Positions 1 through 6,338 of a DNA stretch of 10,271 bases are shown in pieces. The DNA comes from an uncultured Clostridia bacterium. Its GTDB lineage: Bacteria > Bacillota > Clostridia > Oscillospirales > Oscillospiraceae. Numbering within the stretch: position 1 is the first letter of the stretch; the number at the start of each line of letters is the position of its first letter. The DNA lies in contig CALICR010000169.1 of the NCBI GenBank assembly GCA_938049125.1, positions 1 to 10,271 of the forward strand. The letters run 5' to 3'. The notes under the pieces were generated by a model, which did no database searches, was not told where the DNA came from, and worked only from the letters and a program-made list of their open reading frames with translations. The position numbers and the translations under genes were made by a program.

Positions 1-243
1 AAGAAGCCCTCTGAGATAAACTGCCGTACCTGCGATTTGGGACCGGTGATAACCAGCTTGCCGCCGTAATCGCCTGTGCCGTTGGTTTTGACGGAGGCGG
101 TATAGCTTACGTCCCGGTACTCATTTTCATTGCTGTTTCCGATGTCAAAAATCTCCAAGTTGAAGGTCTCAGCACCGGGAGCGGCAGTGCCGCCCTGCTT
201 GACCGTCTTGGTGAAGGGCAGCTCGATCGTGACGATCGGATCG
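1..243 (-). repeat. Near-identical coding repeat, copy 2 (cut by window edge)
   Basis: This is the second copy of the block at 451-693. It runs to the first base of the window, so the unit probably continues and further copies may lie beyond. The high nucleotide identity suggests recent tandem duplication or gene conversion. Confidence 0.9.
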
Positions 244-2117
244 TCAAAAGTAAATACGTTTTCAAAGCGCATTCTGTCTGCCGGGTTTTCACGATCCCAA
301 ACATAGAAGGTGCCGTTGTCGGTTTTTTCCATCTTGGTGGGATAAATGGTCAGATTCGGCTCATCGCTGCTGCCATTGTAATTGGGAGCGATCATCCACA
401 CCGCATCGGAATATGTCCAGTTCGCTGCCGAGCCCTTTACCTCACGGACGAAGAAGCCCTCTGAGATAAACTGCTGCACCTGCGACTTGGGACCGGTGAT
501 AACCAGCTTGCCGCTGTAATCGGCTGTGCCGTTGGTTTTGACGGAGGCGGTATAGCTTACGTCCCGGTACTCATTTTTGTTGCCGTTTCCGATGTCAAAA
601 ACCTCCAAGTTGAAGGTCTCGGCGCCGGGAGCGGCAGTGCCGCCCTGCCTGACCGTCTTGGTGAAGGGCAGCTCGATCGTGACGATCGGATCGCGCAGCT
701 GCGGGAGTTTAAATACGGCGTATCCAAGCATTCCACCGTCGAACTGACGCAGTAGGATTTCTTCGGGCGCTCCGACTCCTTCAAGGGTTATATTTTCTTT
801 CTTAAGCGTGCTGCCGTCAAAGCCGTATTCCGGAATGAGCCTTACAACCAGATAATAATCGGAGTCAGGCATAAACCACCCGTCGTTCCAAGTCGGAGTC
901 TCTCCGCTTGCAAGACGGTTGACCTGGTCACCGGTCATACAGATATACGGGGTCTCGGTGACGCCGCCGTTATCAGCGCCCGGCATCAGCGAAATGTCGG
1001 CAAGCGGCTCACCAAGACCATAACCATTCAAGCTGTAGCGAAGCGGCGGGATTGCCATGGAGGTGTCCTCATATGTAATGTAGAACGCATTACTGTCTAC
1101 ATAGTCATTTTCGCCGGAACCGTAATAAGCACGGATCTGCTCAGGACCTGGGCTGGCACTGAAAAGCGCAGTGGTCGCGGTAGGATCGTCAAGCGTCGAA
1201 TAGCACTTGCCGTCACGCAGCAATTCCACCTTGAGCGGGGTGAAGCTGGTCTCCCAGGTTACCTGTCTCTGGCTTCCAAAGGACACGGTACCGCCCGTGG
1301 GCTGTACAGTGAATCTGTTTTCCTCCTCGAGCGGGTCAAAGACAAACCTCAGAACGCCGTTGTTGCTGTCAAAGGCAGACGGCGTTACCGTGATGCTTAC
1401 ACCGTTTAAGGTTCCTACGGTATCCGGCATCACCATATAGTTCTTGTCTGGCTTGAAGATAACGCGGACGATATAGTAGTATCCGGGCTGAAACGTCTCA
1501 GAATCGAAAAGGGACTGCTCGATGTCAGGATTATCGATGGACGCCTTTGCCCACTGTACGGGAATCATGAGATTTGGATCAACGAGCTGTGCTCCGGTTG
1601 CGGAGAACTGACCCTCCCACTTGATTTCTTCGCCGAGCTTCGGTGCTTCCACCGTGGCGATGATGTCCGTCACGGGGAGGTAATCAATGGGCTTAAGGTG
1701 GATCGTTAAAAACCATTCGTCATCCGGGTGGCTGGCGATGTGCAGTTTTTGCACCCTTGTTACCTCGGCGCCCTCAATCACCACGTTGTCCGCGGTAAGC
1801 GCTCCGATGTCATAGCCATCGCGCACATTAAAAAGCACGTTTAAGCTGTATTGCATTCCGGCCTCAAGCCGTTCATTGGGATCCACGATATGAGCGGTGT
1901 GGTTATTTTTGAGAACTTCCCGGGTAACGTTCGTGATTCCTGCATTGCCCGGGTCGCTGGTCACCGAGATGTCAAGCGCCTTGCTGTCCAACTCGTATCC
2001 GCTGATTGTAAATTTCAAAGAGTTAATCGGTGTTTTGCTGTCTGCGAATGCAACGCTGGACATCATGCAGATGACCATGATGCAGCAAAGCAGGATGGAT
2101 AACAATCGCTTCTTCAT
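1..2117 (-). CDS. Large secreted surface protein with repeated isopeptide-type (pilin-like) domains, partial (C-terminus outside window)
   Basis: The frame is open from an ATG at 2117-2115 to the window edge, giving 705 residues with no stop. A GGAGGG ribosome site lies about 7 bases upstream. Residues 1-26 form a signal peptide (MKKR, hydrophobic core, AFA then D). Three diverged modules of about 110-120 residues follow at roughly 30-150, 155-263 and 354-475; each carries a pattern like 'F.PGYYYIVRV.F....Y' and ends in a hydrophobic strand. Another beta-rich stretch lies at 264-353. From residue 476 a 150-residue unit repeats (476-625, then 626 to the edge), beginning DPIVTIELPFTKTV. K487, E559 (in VREV) and N620 (in FENVF) sit where the Lys-Glu-Asn triad of Spy0128/FctA-type pilin domains would be; this is a family-level inference. 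It is probably a wall-anchored adhesin or pilin-like shaft protein, but the anchor is not in the window. Its function is unknown. Confidence 0.85.
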   Translation of the reverse strand, partial: MKKRLLSILLCCIMVICMMSSVAFADSKTPINSLKFTISGYELDSKALDISVTSDPGNAGITNVTREVLKNNHTAHIVDPNERLEAGMQYSLNVLFNVRDGYDIGALTADNVVIEGAEVTRVQKLHIASHPDDEWFLTIHLKPIDYLPVTDIIATVEAPKLGEEIKWEGQFSATGAQLVDPNLMIPVQWAKASIDNPDIEQSLFDSETFQPGYYYIVRVIFKPDKNYMVMPDTVGTLNGVSITVTPSAFDSNNGVLRFVFDPLEEENRFTVQPTGGTVSFGSQRQVTWETSFTPLKVELLRDGKCYSTLDDPTATTALFSASPGPEQIRAYYGSGENDYVDSNAFYITYEDTSMAIPPLRYSLNGYGLGEPLADISLMPGADNGGVTETPYICMTGDQVNRLASGETPTWNDGWFMPDSDYYLVVRLIPEYGFDGSTLKKENITLEGVGAPEEILLRQFDGGMLGYAVFKLPQLRDPIVTIELPFTKTVRQGGTAAPGAETFNLEVFDIGNGNKNEYRDVSYTASVKTNGTADYSGKLVITGPKSQVQQFISEGFFVREVKGSAANWTYSDAVWMIAPNYNGSSDEPNLTIYPTKMEKTDNGTFYVWDRENPADRMRFENVFTFDDPIVTIELPFTKTVKQGGTAAPGAETFNLEIFDIGNSNENEYRDVSYTASVKTNGTGDYGGKLVITGPKSQVRQFISEGF
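451..693 (-). repeat. Near-identical coding repeat, copy 1 (80 residues of the 150-residue unit)
   Basis: This block matches 1-243 with a fixed offset of 450 bases and only scattered substitutions, for example cggctgtgcc against cgcctgtgcc. In the protein it is the start of the first isopeptide-type unit. The offset is a multiple of three, so the frame is kept. The following 207 bases (244-450) finish the unit and have no second copy inside the window. Confidence 0.9.
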
Positions 2118-2436
2118 AGTTTTCCCTCCATTTTTTGATATTGTACACATACACTTTTCCGGCTGCGGATTTCATTCAGTTTCGGATGGCGGCGACTGCC
2201 GGTACCGCGAAGGGCTGCACATCGGCATAACAGGCTCTGTCTAAATGTCGTCTTACGTATCGGTTCTGTGCGTTTCCTCCGTGCTTTTTCGCTGCATTTC
2301 GCTGGTTATGGATATTACAATTCTATTTTAGCCGATTGTTTTCAATTTTGCCCCCACCAACCGGCTAGGTTTTGCAATTACTTTTCAGCTTGAAATACGC
2401 CGATATCTCATAGAATCGCAAAACTGAAAACCTTGA
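2118..2436. other. Leader and intergenic region upstream of the minus-strand surface gene
   Basis: About 320 bases without a convincing gene. Short open frames here show no family resemblance and no ribosome site. On the minus strand a TTGAAA near 2335-2340 is followed at about 20 bases by TGTAAT, a poorly spaced promoter candidate. The leader is long, but I could not match it to a known riboswitch class by its conserved segments. Short inverted pairs (TTTTCAG at 2382-2388 with CTGAAAA at 2424-2430; AAACTGA at 2421-2427 with TCAGTTT at 2452-2458) are weak. Confidence 0.5.
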
Positions 2437-2465
2437 TTGACTTTTGCGTTGTCAGTTTCTATAAA
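2437..2465 (+). promoter_or_regulatory. Candidate sigma-A promoter in the rearrangement scar
   Basis: TTGACT (2437-2442), a spacer of exactly 17 bases and TATAAA (2460-2465) match the sigma-A pattern well. It points into the broken TrkA-type fragment, so it has no obvious intact target. It may be fortuitous or left from an earlier arrangement. Confidence 0.45.
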
Positions 2466-2612
2466 ACGATCGTCGCCATCCGGCGCGGTACCTCCCGCAT
2501 CGTGTCTCCCGGTCCATATGCGGAGCTGTATGGCGGCGATGAAATCATTTTCGTCGGCACCGATGAAGCCCGGAAATCGGTATCCGGTTTCTTTTCCAAT
2601 CCCGAATCATAA
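2460..2612 (+). pseudogene. C-terminal remnant of a TrkA/RCK_C-domain protein (K+ uptake regulator type)
   Basis: Reading from 2460, the frame gives YKTIVAIRRG, then SRIVSPGPYAELYGGDEIIFVGTDEA and about ten more residues to TAA at 2610-2612. The pattern 'vvaIrRg..ivsPgp...l..GDeiifvGtdea' is the conserved core of the RCK_C (TrkA_C) domain, which ends TrkA/KtrA-type regulatory subunits of potassium transporters. The frame stays open upstream for about 50 bases, but that part does not resemble the family, and the NAD-binding domain is absent. There is no suitable start codon or ribosome site. I read it as the surviving 3' end of a gene broken near 2460. The family call rests on motif recognition and is fairly secure for such a short piece. 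Confidence 0.65.
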
Positions 2613-2642
2613 CCGGCGCTTGCGCCGGACAAGAAAGGAAGC

Positions 2643-2891
2643 TTAATATGATCCACAATCAACTGCGAGCATGTGCATGATCTGGGAGCCGATGGAGACG
2701 GCAGTGGTGCCGGCCACGCCCTCGAACTGGCCGATGATGTAGAGGTCGGCCATGCCGTAGAGCGTCTGCAAAAAATAGGAGAGGAGATAGGGCAGCGAGA
2801 AGCGGAGCACGTTCTTTCCGACGCTGCCGATGGTGAGATTCTGTTCCGTGAGGGGCCTTCTTCCGTGGGGTGGATGTTTTCCTGTTATCAA
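2643..2891 (-). pseudogene. N-terminal fragment of a MATE-family efflux transporter
   Basis: On the minus strand, codons from about 2852 down to 2664 encode LTEQNLTIGSVGKNVLRFSL and continue through PYLLSYFLQTLYGMADLYII to GSQIMHML. This is the first helix-loop-helix of MATE (multidrug and toxin extrusion) exporters, including the typical 'LP..L......LY...D...IG.F.G' pattern. The similarity ends after MHML and the frame stops at 2643. A full member has about 450 residues; only about 63 are recognisable here. A TTG at 2891 is in frame, but it lacks a ribosome site, so the true start may also be lost. It is not a copy of the intact MATE gene at 6968, since the sequences differ throughout. Confidence 0.7.
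2648..2680 (+). pseudogene. Ribosome site and first codons of a gene cut off by rearrangement
   Basis: After the TrkA-type stop there is a GC-rich hairpin (CCGGCGC at 2613-2619 with GCGCCGG at 2622-2628). A purine-rich ribosome site (aagaaaggaa, 2631-2640) follows, then ATG at 2648. The frame reads MIHNQL and stops after ten codons at 2680, where sequence of a different origin (the inverted MATE fragment) has begun. TrkA-type genes often precede trkH or other ion-transport genes, so this could be the start of such a partner. That is inference only. Confidence 0.4.
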
Positions 2892-2987
2892 GAAAGATAG
2901 GGACGGCGGGCGTGCAAGGGCGAGGTTCGCTGCGCACAGGAATGACAGAAACGATGCAGAAAAATGAAGGAAATCCCATGGTTCCGC

Positions 2988-3017
2988 TTGACAAACAAGC
3001 AACGGCTCTGGTATGCT
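2988..3017 (+). promoter_or_regulatory. Sigma-A promoter of the beta-helix surface protein gene
   Basis: TTGACA (2988-2993), an 18-base spacer and TATGCT (3012-3017) lie about 65 bases before the ATG at 3083. The implied transcript starts near 3024 and carries a purine-rich ribosome site just before the gene. Confidence 0.7.
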
Positions 3018-3082
3018 GTACCCATAGATTCTATTCTAGAATTTACATCAAGGGAATCAACCGGACAGAGAAAGGACGACCT

Positions 3083-5278
3083 ATGAGAAAGAGAATGCGC
3101 AGATGCCTGATTGCCCTGCTGCTGGTGCTGGCGCTGACCGGCTCCGCCTTTGCGGCGCAGTACACGGCGGGAACCTTTGAGGAGCTGGAGGCGGCGTTTG
3201 CCGACGACAGCGGCGACAAGGAGATCCACATCACCCTGACCGGCGATATTGCGTTTGCCGGGAAGCTCTCTGCCCAGGAGGGCAAGACGTTTTACATCGA
3301 CGGCAAGGCGTTCACGCTGAAGGACGTGTACCTCGGCGGCGCGGGCACCGTCAACGTGGAGGCGAAGTCCTTCGAGGCGGACAGCAATGACGACGCCATC
3401 TGCACGGCGGACAGCGTCACGGTCAACGCGGCGGGCAGCGTCACGACGGACGGAGATCATGACGGGATCCAAGCGGACGACAGCTCGAATCTCACGTTTA
3501 CCGGCGACATCAAGGCGGGCTATGACGGCGCCGAGGCGTTCGATGACGCAAAGGTCACGGTGAACGGCAGCATCACAGCCGGAGAGAACGGTGTCCGCGC
3601 CAGAGACAACGGCAGTGTGACCGTGAACGGCAACATCACAGCCGGAGAGAGCGGTGTCTACGCCAGAGACAACAGCAGTGTGACCGTGAACGGCAATATT
3701 ACAGCCGAAGACGATGACGGCGTGGATGCCAGAGGCAACAGCAATGTGACCGTGAACGGCAATATCACCGCGAGAGACGACGGCATCTACGCCCGGGACA
3801 ACAGCACTGTGACCGTTGTTGGCAACATTGACAGCGCAAATGCGGACGGCATCGATGCGGAAGACAATACGACGGTCAATGTGACCGGCAATATTACCGC
3901 AGACGACAATGGCATTGAGACCGGGTGCGATGCGACGATTACCGTGATCGGCGACATCACCGCGGGCGATAACGGCATTGATGCGGATGAGAATGCGACC
4001 GTCACCGTGGACGGCAATGTCTCCAGCGTGAACCGGAACGTGCCGGATGAGAACGGCAATCTTTTGGATGACGACTATGATCCTACGAACATCAACACGG
4101 ATCCCGGCGCCTATTCCGACGGCGGCGACGGCATCAATGCCGATGACAATGCGAGCGTGACCGTCACCGGCAATGTCACGGGCGGCGACGCCTACGGCAG
4201 CTATGGCTATGCGGGCGAAGGCGTCCGCGCGCGGGACAATTCGACCGTGTCCGTCGGCGGCAATGTCACCGGCGGCAGCGTGACCGCCAACCCGGAGCTG
4301 GACACCCCCTATGGGAGCAAGGCGGGCGACGGTGTGGATATGGACTCCACGGCGACGGTCTCCGTCGGCGGCGACGCCATCGGCGGCAGCACGAACGGCA
4401 AGAAAGGCATAGGCGGCAGCGGCGCGTACATCCGGCTGGTCCTGGTCAGTCAGGAGCGGGAGCCGGAGCCGCGCCCGCTGGCAAACGATGCCGCTGAGAA
4501 TGCGGAGGAAGCGGGTCCGAAGGCGGGCAGCCTGACTGTCGGCGACACCGTCCGCGGCGGCGAAGCGGCGGACAAGGAAAACGGCACGAACGGCGCAGGC
4601 ATCCGCTGGGAGCGGGAGTCGGAGCGGATCTACTACGCGGCGGGCGACAATGAGCAGGAGCCGGAAGCGCCGGAATACCATGTGCCGGAGGTCACGGTCC
4701 ACACTGTGGAGGGCCCCGACGGTCTGCTGTTCTCCGCCATGGAATTCGATGATGAGGCGGGCAGCTATCAGGAAAACGCTGCACTGGCGGCAGAGCTGGG
4801 CGCAGATGTCAACTATACGATCTGGGTCAGGCAGACCGAGGGCGTGACGCTCTCCGTTGATAAGGAAGTCGCCAAGGCAGGCGAGACCGTGACGGTCACC
4901 GCCAAGGCAGCGGACGGCTACAAGCTCGACGGCGTCTATATGAGCGGCACGGAGCTGACCGAAGCGGACGGCGTCTATACCTTCACCGTGCCCGTGGGCG
5001 GCGATGTGGAGGTCAGTGCCAAGGTCACGGCGCTTCCGAAGGAAGAAGAAAAGGACCCTGGGGAGGAAAAGAAGGAGGAGCCGCCGAAGGAGGAATCGCC
5101 GAAGGAGGAACCGAAGGCGGAGACACCTGTGGTCAAGAACGACCCGGTGAAGAAGTCCGACGCACCGAAGACCGGCGATGCGCAGGACCTTGTCTGCCTG
5201 ACGGCGCTGATGCTCCTCTCCCTGACAGGATTGGGCGCACTGGGCCGGAGAAACGGGCGCAAAAAGCATCAGAACTGA
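3083..5278 (+). CDS. Sortase-anchored surface protein with beta-helix-like 21-residue repeats
   Basis: The ATG at 3083 is preferred over in-frame upstream codons: it follows AAAGGA and begins a clear signal peptide (MRKRMRRC, hydrophobic core, cleavage near AFA, residue ~24). The product has 731 residues. Residues ~112-490 are built from about 14 units of the type VTVNGNITAGDNGIYARDNS, mostly 21 residues, as expected for stacked beta-helix coils. Acidic inserts interrupt them at ~320-355 and elsewhere. Residues ~589-650 resemble the Gly/Tyr 'bacterial repeat' (TVTAKAADGYKLDGVYMSG). A Pro/Glu/Lys stalk (652-693) leads to a sortase signal: APKTG at 694-698, a hydrophobic helix and the basic tail RRNGRKKHQN. 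It is probably an adhesin or wall-surface protein; its ligand is unknown and no sortase gene is in the window. Confidence 0.9.
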   Translation: MRKRMRRCLIALLLVLALTGSAFAAQYTAGTFEELEAAFADDSGDKEIHITLTGDIAFAGKLSAQEGKTFYIDGKAFTLKDVYLGGAGTVNVEAKSFEADSNDDAICTADSVTVNAAGSVTTDGDHDGIQADDSSNLTFTGDIKAGYDGAEAFDDAKVTVNGSITAGENGVRARDNGSVTVNGNITAGESGVYARDNSSVTVNGNITAEDDDGVDARGNSNVTVNGNITARDDGIYARDNSTVTVVGNIDSANADGIDAEDNTTVNVTGNITADDNGIETGCDATITVIGDITAGDNGIDADENATVTVDGNVSSVNRNVPDENGNLLDDDYDPTNINTDPGAYSDGGDGINADDNASVTVTGNVTGGDAYGSYGYAGEGVRARDNSTVSVGGNVTGGSVTANPELDTPYGSKAGDGVDMDSTATVSVGGDAIGGSTNGKKGIGGSGAYIRLVLVSQEREPEPRPLANDAAENAEEAGPKAGSLTVGDTVRGGEAADKENGTNGAGIRWERESERIYYAAGDNEQEPEAPEYHVPEVTVHTVEGPDGLLFSAMEFDDEAGSYQENAALAAELGADVNYTIWVRQTEGVTLSVDKEVAKAGETVTVTAKAADGYKLDGVYMSGTELTEADGVYTFTVPVGGDVEVSAKVTALPKEEEKDPGEEKKEEPPKEESPKEEPKAETPVVKNDPVKKSDAPKTGDAQDLVCLTALMLLSLTGLGALGRRNGRKKHQN
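3416..4546 (+). repeat. In-frame 63-base repeat array encoding beta-helix coils
   Basis: Units beginning with the V/L/I codon of the 'VTVNG' strand start at 3416, 3491, 3554, 3617, 3680, 3746, 3809, 3875, 3938, 4001, 4157, 4247, 4358 and 4532. Between 3554 and 4001 the spacing is 63 bases, twice 66. The units from 3554 to 3746 are the most alike at DNA level. Later units are separated by inserts and use a VSVGG variant. All spacings are multiples of three, so copy changes would keep the frame. Confidence 0.85.
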
Positions 5279-5285
5279 CGACCTG

Positions 5286-5328
5286 AAAAAGCGGCGCGGC
5301 GGCAGGAATGCTCCTGTCGCCGCGCTTT
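5286..5328. terminator. Bidirectional rho-independent terminator between convergent genes
   Basis: Arms 5294-5307 and 5312-5325 (GCGCGGCGGCAGGA against TCCTGTCGCCGCGC) form a 14-base-pair stem with one G-T pair and a 4-base loop. TTT follows on the plus strand. AAAAA at 5286-5290 gives a T-run on the minus strand after a short gap. It would stop both the surface protein gene and the LysR gene, whose stop codon is only about 10 bases away. Confidence 0.85.
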
Positions 5329-5334
5329 GCGTGC

Positions 5335-6207
5335 TCAGCCGCGGGCTGCGAGAATCATCTCCTCCAGCTGCCGGGCGGCGACGCGGAGGGGCTGCTCCTT
5401 CCGCCGGACGAGGCAGACGGTGCGGGAGGGCACCGGCTCAGCCAGGGCGATGACGCGGACCCGGTCCGAGACCAGCGGCTCCGGCAGGAAGCCGACGCCC
5501 AGCCCCGCCTCCACCATGGGCAGGATCTGGTCCGCGCTGGCTGCCTCGATGTCGGGCCGGTAAGGGAGACCGCAGCTGCTGAAAAAGGCGGAATACAGCG
5601 CAAAGGACATGGTGCCGCTGCCCAGCGCGATGAGCGGCCAGCGGGCCAGCTCCGCGAGGGGCACGGTCCGGCCCAGCAGCGCCCGGTTGTCCGGGGCGCA
5701 GATGGCCGTCTCCTGGAGCCGACGGAGCGGAAGCACGTCCAGGGCCGCGGACTCCTCGAGCGGCGTCGTCACCACGGCGAAGTCGGCCTCGCCGCTGCGC
5801 AGTGCCGTCACGGCCTGCCGGGTGGAGTGGTTGCTGACGCGGAGGCGGATGCCGGCGCAGGAGATGCGGAACTGCCGCAGCACCGGCAGCAGGAAGCACC
5901 GCAGCGCCATCTCACTGGCGGCAACGGTGACGGTCCCGCCGCCGCGGCTCCGGCCCAGCTCCTCCTCGGCGGCCTCGATGTGGGCGGCGGCCACGCGGAT
6001 ATGGGCGTAGAGCGCCTCGCCCTCGGGCGTGAGCTTCATGCCGCGGCTCGTGCGCAGAAAGAGAGTGCAGCCCAGCTCACCCTCGAGGCTGCGGATGGCC
6101 CGCGTCAGGTTCGGCTGGCTGCTCAGCAGTAGCCGCGCCGCCTGGGACAGGCTGCCGTATCGGGCCACGTAATAGAAGATCCGGTAGGAATCGTAGCTGA
6201 TGTGCAT
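5335..6207 (-). CDS. LysR-family transcriptional regulator
   Basis: The product has 290 residues, the usual LysR length. Residues 1-62 form the winged helix-turn-helix (YRIFYYVARYGSLSQAARLL, then SQPNLTRAIRSLEGELGCTL and FLRTSRGMKLTPEGEAL), a very clear family signature. A linker helix at ~63-88 leads to the two-lobed effector-binding domain (from GGGTVTVAASEMAL to the end). The start is set by AGGAGG about 7 bases before ATG 6207. It faces the kinase/MATE pair across a short control region, the classic layout in which a LysR protein regulates the divergent operon and often itself. The effector cannot be read from the sequence, and I found no well-spaced promoter for this gene. Confidence 0.93.
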   Translation of the reverse strand: MHISYDSYRIFYYVARYGSLSQAARLLLSSQPNLTRAIRSLEGELGCTLFLRTSRGMKLTPEGEALYAHIRVAAAHIEAAEEELGRSRGGGTVTVAASEMALRCFLLPVLRQFRISCAGIRLRVSNHSTRQAVTALRSGEADFAVVTTPLEESAALDVLPLRRLQETAICAPDNRALLGRTVPLAELARWPLIALGSGTMSFALYSAFFSSCGLPYRPDIEAASADQILPMVEAGLGVGFLPEPLVSDRVRVIALAEPVPSRTVCLVRRKEQPLRVAARQLEEMILAARG

Positions 6208-6221
6208 GGTGTTTCCTCCTA

Positions 6222-6263
6222 TGTAAAATTCATATGGACGACATAATAAATATATATTTTACA
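6222..6263. promoter_or_regulatory. Inverted repeat in the divergent control region, candidate LysR operator
   Basis: TGTAAAAT (6222-6229) and ATTTTACA (6256-6263) are perfect inverted copies separated by 26 A/T-rich bases. The left arm lies just before the LysR ribosome site. The right arm contains the -35 box of the kinase promoter. Position and symmetry fit a regulator site for the neighbouring LysR protein, but the long spacing is unusual for one dimer, so two half-sites of a tetramer are more likely. Confidence 0.5.
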
Positions 6264-6286
6264 CATACTGGAATTTGAATTATACT
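6258..6286 (+). promoter_or_regulatory. Sigma-A promoter of the kinase/MATE operon
   Basis: TTTACA (6258-6263), a 17-base spacer and TATACT (6281-6286) differ from consensus by one base in each box. Transcription would start near 6293, about 45 bases before the preferred kinase start at 6339. Confidence 0.75.
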
Positions 6287-6338
6287 AGGTGCGCACTCGA
6301 AGGTCAAGGGAAAAATGAGAAAAAAAGGAGAGATTCTG

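Noticed and set aside
2215..2260. Possible insertion-sequence end (GGCTCTGTCTAAATG)
   Set aside because: No matching inverted end, target duplication or transposase fragment was found in the window.
2118..2300. Possible riboswitch in the leader of the minus-strand surface gene
   Set aside because: I looked for conserved segments of the c-di-GMP, glycine, TPP, cobalamin and FMN classes and found none; only short weak stems are present.
2870..3082. Upstream in-frame extension of the surface protein gene
   Set aside because: The ATG at 2870 lies upstream of the promoter at 2988-3017 and would bury the signal peptide; the ATG at 3083 has a ribosome site.
3554..4063. Regular 63-base spacing suggesting a CRISPR array
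   Set aside because: The repeats are in frame, diverge gradually, have no unique spacers and encode a periodic protein.
2888..5269. 793-codon open frame on the minus strand
   Set aside because: It is the antisense shadow of the repeat-rich surface protein gene. Its product is a low-complexity Val/Ala/Arg/His mix without a signal peptide or ribosome site, while the plus strand has promoter, signal peptide and sortase anchor.
5308..6132. 274-codon open frame on the plus strand
   Set aside because: Shadow of the LysR gene, beginning inside the terminator loop; no family resemblance.
6315..6338. Earlier ATG of the kinase-like gene
   Set aside because: It has no proper ribosome site, and the GGAGAG lies between it and the ATG at 6339, which matches the usual family start.
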